A stretch of DNA of 9,065 nt from Candidatus Melainabacteria bacterium. GTDB lineage: Bacteria; Cyanobacteriota; Vampirovibrionia; Obscuribacterales; Obscuribacteraceae. The notes beneath the pieces are model-generated. The model was not told the DNA's origin. It saw nothing but the letters and a program-made list of their open reading frames with translations, and did not search any database. A program made the translations under genes and the position numbers. How positions within the stretch are numbered: the first letter of the stretch is position 1; every line of letters starts with the position of its first letter. Location: positions 1-9,065 of the forward strand of contig JACQVM010000153.1 of assembly GCA_016209785.1 (NCBI GenBank), read 5' to 3'. Of this stretch, positions 6,801 through 9,065 are shown one piece after another.

Positions 6801-9065
6801 TTTGGCGGCAGCCTGGGTACCAAGTATTAACATTGATGCCAACATTACGTTTTCAAGTGCAAATGCTGACCTAGCAATCTTGTTTGGCAGCAATAACTTT
6901 ACGTTTGCTGCAAACAGAAGTATAGTCATTGACCCTACAGCAGAGCTTGAACTTTCTGGTTCTGGCACGGTCTGGAATGTCTCTGGCAACATCAGCGGCA
7001 ACGGGATAATTACTCTTGAGCACTTCACAAATCCACTTACTATTAATTTGGGTGGGCAAATTGTTGGCACCATTTTAGGCAATGCGCCAGGACAAGCTGT
7101 CACTATAACTGGTGGACAAATAGGTGGTACCTTAACGGCAGATCCTACCGCTATGAGTTCTCTGGCTTCAATTACTATTAACTCTGCTGTAGTTGGTGGT
7201 GGCACCTTTACATTAGGTAAATTGGGAACCACTGGTGCACTTTCCATCACTATGGCTGCCGGAAACCTGAATGTCCTTGGAGCTCCTGATACTATCCAAG
7301 CTGGTGGAGCACTTAGCCTTGTAGCCACTACTGGCACCTTATCATTTGCTGCAAATAGCACCTTAATTAGTGGCGGTCTCATGACCTTAAGTGACCAAAC
7401 TGGCATAACAGTTGGTGGAACTACAACACTTACGCCTGGCGGTGGGTTGACTATCAGCGCTAGCGCGGGACTTGTAACCGTAAATGCCATTGGTGGAGCT
7501 AATTTGATAAGTGCTGCCGGTCCAATAAACATTACTGCCTCGGCAGCGGTAACTATCGGTCGAAACTTAACCTCAACCAGCGGTGGGATTGCCCTAACAT
7601 CAACTGGTAGCAACGTTAATCTTGGTAATTCGCTTCAATACATTGCCACTGGCACCTTGGTGTTTAAGGCATTTCTAAGTTTGTTTTCGTTTGGCACCCC
7701 CGTATTTACATCAAGTGGCAGTGGTGGAATTCAATTGAGCGCTGGCAATGGCGCATATTCCGACATAGCTGCTTACTTAGCCAGCCGTGGTAGCTTTACC
7801 GCACCACAGCTTGCACCTGGGACAAATGAAATCCAAGATACCAACTCCTGGGGCACTGCTGTAGTTTTAGTCAGCAACGGGAGCACCTTAGGCAAGGTTG
7901 AGCGTAATCCTGCTGCTGGAGCGCCAGCTGAGGTTAACATAGGTAGCTCAACCATTAACATTACAAACGGAGCATTTATTGTTGATCGCCAACCAGGCGG
8001 CATCATAACAATTCAGAATGCAATCTTTACCATGGTGGCACCAGGTCCGGTAAACCCACCAGCGCCAATAGACACTCCGATACTGCTCCTTGAGTGTGTC
8101 TGTGCTATCCAAGTGGTGGAAATACACACCGATCCCATTGTATTGCCTACTGATCAAAACCAAGGCACGACAGGCAATACACTGAAAAACACGGTTGCGC
8201 AAACTCAAGCGATAGATACTGCACCACTTACAACATCGACGATAACAACTACAATTCAAAATAGTGACTTATTGAGCAATCAGGCTATAGCAGGTGGCAC
8301 AACATATGAAACCGATTTAGTTGCTGAGGTTAAGAAGGAAGGTTGTGTAGTTGTCTCGACAGGAGCTGTTGAAGAAGATTCTGGTCCCAAGGTTGCTAGT
8401 TCCGGTGGGGCAGACAAGTCCTCTCAAGGCTCCGATAAAGGCTCTGGAGGTGGTAAGGGTGGCGATAGTGCTGGTGGTGCTGGTGGCAAAGGCGAGGGCG
8501 GTCAGGACCTAGCCGGTGGAAAAGGTGAAAAAGGGGACAAGGGCAGCGATGCTGGCCCTCAAATTGCTTTGGGCGGCAAAGACAAAGGTGATGGTGGCGG
8601 TGGCACATCCGGAGTTACCTCCAGCGGTGATGATGCTGCCGGAATTACTGAAGGTAAAGGTAAGGGCGAGGGCGGCGCTGGACTCGGTGGTGAAACCGGT
8701 GGAGGTGGTGGTGCTGCTGGTGGTGATATTTGGCGTGGTGATCAAGGTGGTGAAGTGGGAGGATCAGGTGGTGATGGCGGCGGAGCTGTTGGCGATCGTG
8801 GTCGCGGTAGTGACGGCGGTGGAGTCGGTCTTGGCAAAGGTGAAGGTGGCGGTGCCGGTGGTGAAACCGGTGGAGGTGGTGGAGCCGTAGGCGATCGTGG
8901 TCGCGGTAGTGACGGCGGTGGAGTCGGCCTTGGTAAAGGTGAAGGTGGCGGTGCCGGTGGTGAAACCGGTGGTGGTGGTGGAGCTGTTGGCGATCGTGGT
9001 CGCGGTAGTGACGGCGGTGGAGTCGGTCTTGGCAAAGGTGAAGGTGGCGGTGCCGGTGGTGAAAC
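3856..9065 (+). CDS. Giant secreted beta-helix-like surface protein with Gly-rich repeat tail, 3' end outside window
   Basis: Reading from ATG 3856, every codon to the window end is sense: at least 1736 residues. Three in-frame stops between 3787 and 3825 leave this ATG as the first start. Residues 1-28 are a clear signal peptide with core LVPLLLVVFLLS and a VNA cleavage site. The mature N-terminus carries four cysteines at near-regular spacing (30, 39, 49, 59). Residues 60 to about 1413 contain no Cys and are rich in Gly, Thr, Ser, Asn, Val, Ile and Ala, with recurring short strands and NxGxI or GGxGG turns, as in right-handed beta-helix adhesins such as filamentous haemagglutinin relatives; no canonical two-partner-secretion NPNG/NPNL motif was found. 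Residues 1395-1510 are a Pro/Thr linker with C1414, C1416 and C1497. From about 1515 the sequence is Gly with charged residues, ending in 33-residue repeats. A surface structural or adhesive role is inferred. The secretion route, anchor and C-terminus lie beyond the window. Confidence 0.88.
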   Translation, partial: MSNKLFSSRHLVPLLLVVFLLSTTPVNAHCEGDESIEACSEATSQTMQCQTTEGVGSTCQAVQNSMSLDLSSQTTSVHVGEDLVSAITQATINLAGTPKAVNVGDHLTPAEFVALQQILAGGTQTLLLDAAGRAVGGTFSLGSVPAEQLSSLVIPSGVVALSQLGSLNITGSLLTQGMLLGLPDTSTNTVNIQAGLVNVASGGSITTEIPTSLASLFSLTTTPVSLTLYSLSDVINAGSITASGVLNVSALGSIINQLPAGVVPGTPAPVMAGALGTNLITGSGSIVNSGVISSALGNTTFNTAQATDLVFNNIAGQVLASQGVINVRDALYSAKTLTQLTGGLFDASAINLNGGDGLVKTSVDEFAGVVNVKAGEAHIGTARGDLSVGVMEITGDPTVANSGGNVNFATNQNFAAPLAVITPFDVTRSDGVTSITAQSIDIAAGMSFAPGTGGVQVVDNVTNFVLSGESASGGQIRLPGVLLTATNGGITLVAARGSAPAIGSDSGKINVGGLNSSSVGGVAGPITIIGENTISIGTGGVDARGVGGGAVDIRAADPGLGAGVSYLNGVRAGNYVAGGALARAIVIDGNILTAGVNGAGGNGGLVNVDTRADINILGLINTNGGPGFNGGAVTLTSAAGTDGGLINVGGAIDTSGGNSATNGGNGGAITVNTAARFLAGSNLISKGGNSTVAGAGGIGGNITLQTFTAPAVGGFTNNYRVGSIEVLGFIQSVGGNATNGNGGNGGTLTVRTGTLQVYNVIPTTADSIAASGGTTGGGGAAGVNGTVNINTYGTQDLPDPFNFISTTANITALPGGLFSVGNSSVNGTAGNIVSSGIGGNFSATAGTAGRVAGITSTTPASSPFNNGSITITVTGSTFNIDRTTIPKTVDVDVNGTGTRTLVTPGEALALFQVSRGYVQTIGIDAQGRATDVNPNTLSAPSIITLHGFEFYMVPTQAINIQVMNTAGGADDLNITIPGLYVTLAAAWVPSINIDANITFSSANADLAILFGSNNFTFAANRSIVIDPTAELELSGSGTVWNVSGNISGNGIITLEHFTNPLTINLGGQIVGTILGNAPGQAVTITGGQIGGTLTADPTAMSSLASITINSAVVGGGTFTLGKLGTTGALSITMAAGNLNVLGAPDTIQAGGALSLVATTGTLSFAANSTLISGGLMTLSDQTGITVGGTTTLTPGGGLTISASAGLVTVNAIGGANLISAAGPINITASAAVTIGRNLTSTSGGIALTSTGSNVNLGNSLQYIATGTLVFKAFLSLFSFGTPVFTSSGSGGIQLSAGNGAYSDIAAYLASRGSFTAPQLAPGTNEIQDTNSWGTAVVLVSNGSTLGKVERNPAAGAPAEVNIGSSTINITNGAFIVDRQPGGIITIQNAIFTMVAPGPVNPPAPIDTPILLLECVCAIQVVEIHTDPIVLPTDQNQGTTGNTLKNTVAQTQAIDTAPLTTSTITTTIQNSDLLSNQAIAGGTTYETDLVAEVKKEGCVVVSTGAVEEDSGPKVASSGGADKSSQGSDKGSGGGKGGDSAGGAGGKGEGGQDLAGGKGEKGDKGSDAGPQIALGGKDKGDGGGGTSGVTSSGDDAAGITEGKGKGEGGAGLGGETGGGGGAAGGDIWRGDQGGEVGGSGGDGGGAVGDRGRGSDGGGVGLGKGEGGGAGGETGGGGGAVGDRGRGSDGGGVGLGKGEGGGAGGETGGGGGAVGDRGRGSDGGGVGLGKGEGGGAGGE
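5632..6093 (+). repeat. Degenerate beta-helix-like rungs with GGxGG turns in the giant protein
   Basis: Residues 593-746 of the giant protein contain at least four diverged units in which a GGNGG or GGIGG turn (codons 5653-5667, 5842-5856, 5941-5955 and 6079-6093) is followed by a short alternating hydrophobic strand, for example GGAITVNT, GGNITLQT and GGTLTVRT. The turn-then-strand pattern is what parallel beta-helix coils look like. The spacing between turns is not constant, and the DNA copies are too diverged to be recent duplications, so this is protein-level periodicity and not a DNA tandem repeat. Confidence 0.45.
8785..9065 (+). repeat. 99-bp tandem repeat encoding a 33-residue Gly-rich unit
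   Basis: Two full copies (8785-8883 and 8884-8982) and 83 bases of a third (8983-9065) are in exact register, with only a few silent differences such as GCT GTT against GCC GTA. Each encodes a unit beginning AVGDRGRGSDGGG, continuing with VGLGKGEGGGAGGET and ending in five glycines. A diverged partial copy at 8650-8715 (EGKGKGEGG to GETGGGGG) precedes them, separated by a unique segment containing the only nearby Trp (8731). The array runs off the window, so its copy number is unknown. Near-identity at silent sites points to recent expansion or homogenisation. Confidence 0.93.

Noticed and set aside
8515..8559. Collagen-like GEKGDKG triplets
   Set aside because: Only about three or four regular triplets occur before the Gly periodicity breaks, too short for a collagen-like helix.
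4170..8608. Series of open minus-strand frames up to 273 codons opposite the giant gene
   Set aside because: They are Pro/Ala/Val/Thr-rich mirror translations of a Gly/Asn/Thr-rich frame, lack ribosome sites and recognisable domains, and are broken into many pieces, while the plus frame is continuous with a signal peptide.
8742..9035. Minus-strand Pro-rich repetitive frame and plus-strand Val/Lys-rich frame 8516-8890
   Set aside because: Both are frame shadows of the 99-bp Gly-rich repeat region and show only the repeat's composition.
8785..9065. CRISPR array as an explanation of the regular repeats
   Set aside because: The copies are contiguous with no unique spacers, keep coding register and lie in an open frame.

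Overview
This is a bacterial window with five well-supported reading frames plus a small-RNA-scale regulatory landscape around two of them. Gene content (YmdB-type phosphodiesterase, a PHP-domain phosphoesterase, a class A small heat-shock protein, signal-peptide-bearing secreted proteins) indicates a bacterium with a secretory envelope. The very large Gly/Asn/Thr/Val-rich secreted protein resembles, from memory only, those of non-photosynthetic Cyanobacteriota relatives (Vampirovibrionia/Obscuribacterales). That taxonomic guess is weak and cannot be tested here.

Layout. Positions 1-336 (+) carry the 3' part of a thioredoxin-fold protein that lacks the CxxC redox motif. It converges on, and overlaps by 25 bases, a minus-strand pair: ymdB (1953-1147) followed by a PHP-domain phosphoesterase (1157-312), whose start overlaps the ymdB stop by 11 bases. 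An 84-base divergent gap with a perfect 13-base palindrome separates ymdB from a plus-strand gene (2038-2595) for a small secreted coiled-coil protein. That protein carries a motif like the alpha-hairpin tip of membrane fusion proteins.

A 324-base gap with hairpins leads to an Hsp20 gene (2920-3459). Its Shine-Dalgarno sequence sits in a small perfect hairpin (possible RNA thermometer), and the gene is followed by a 12-bp perfect stem-loop terminator candidate. A 396-base gap follows, with a 52-base inverted repeat, a five-codon mini-ORF with a good ribosome binding site, and two mutually exclusive pairings around the next Shine-Dalgarno.

From 3856 to the end of the window the plus strand is one uninterrupted reading frame of at least 1736 codons, cut off by the window edge. 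It encodes a giant secreted protein: signal peptide, four-cysteine N-terminal cluster, about 1350 cysteine-free residues of beta-helix-like sequence, a short Cys-containing linker, then a Gly-rich tail that ends in an exact 99-bp (33-residue) tandem repeat. This frame, not the many open minus-strand frames opposite it, is the real content of the right-hand 5.2 kb.

How the parts relate: ymdB and the PHP gene look like one translationally coupled nucleotide/RNA-phosphate unit. The secreted coiled-coil protein, Hsp20 and the giant surface protein are each preceded by their own leader and look independently regulated.
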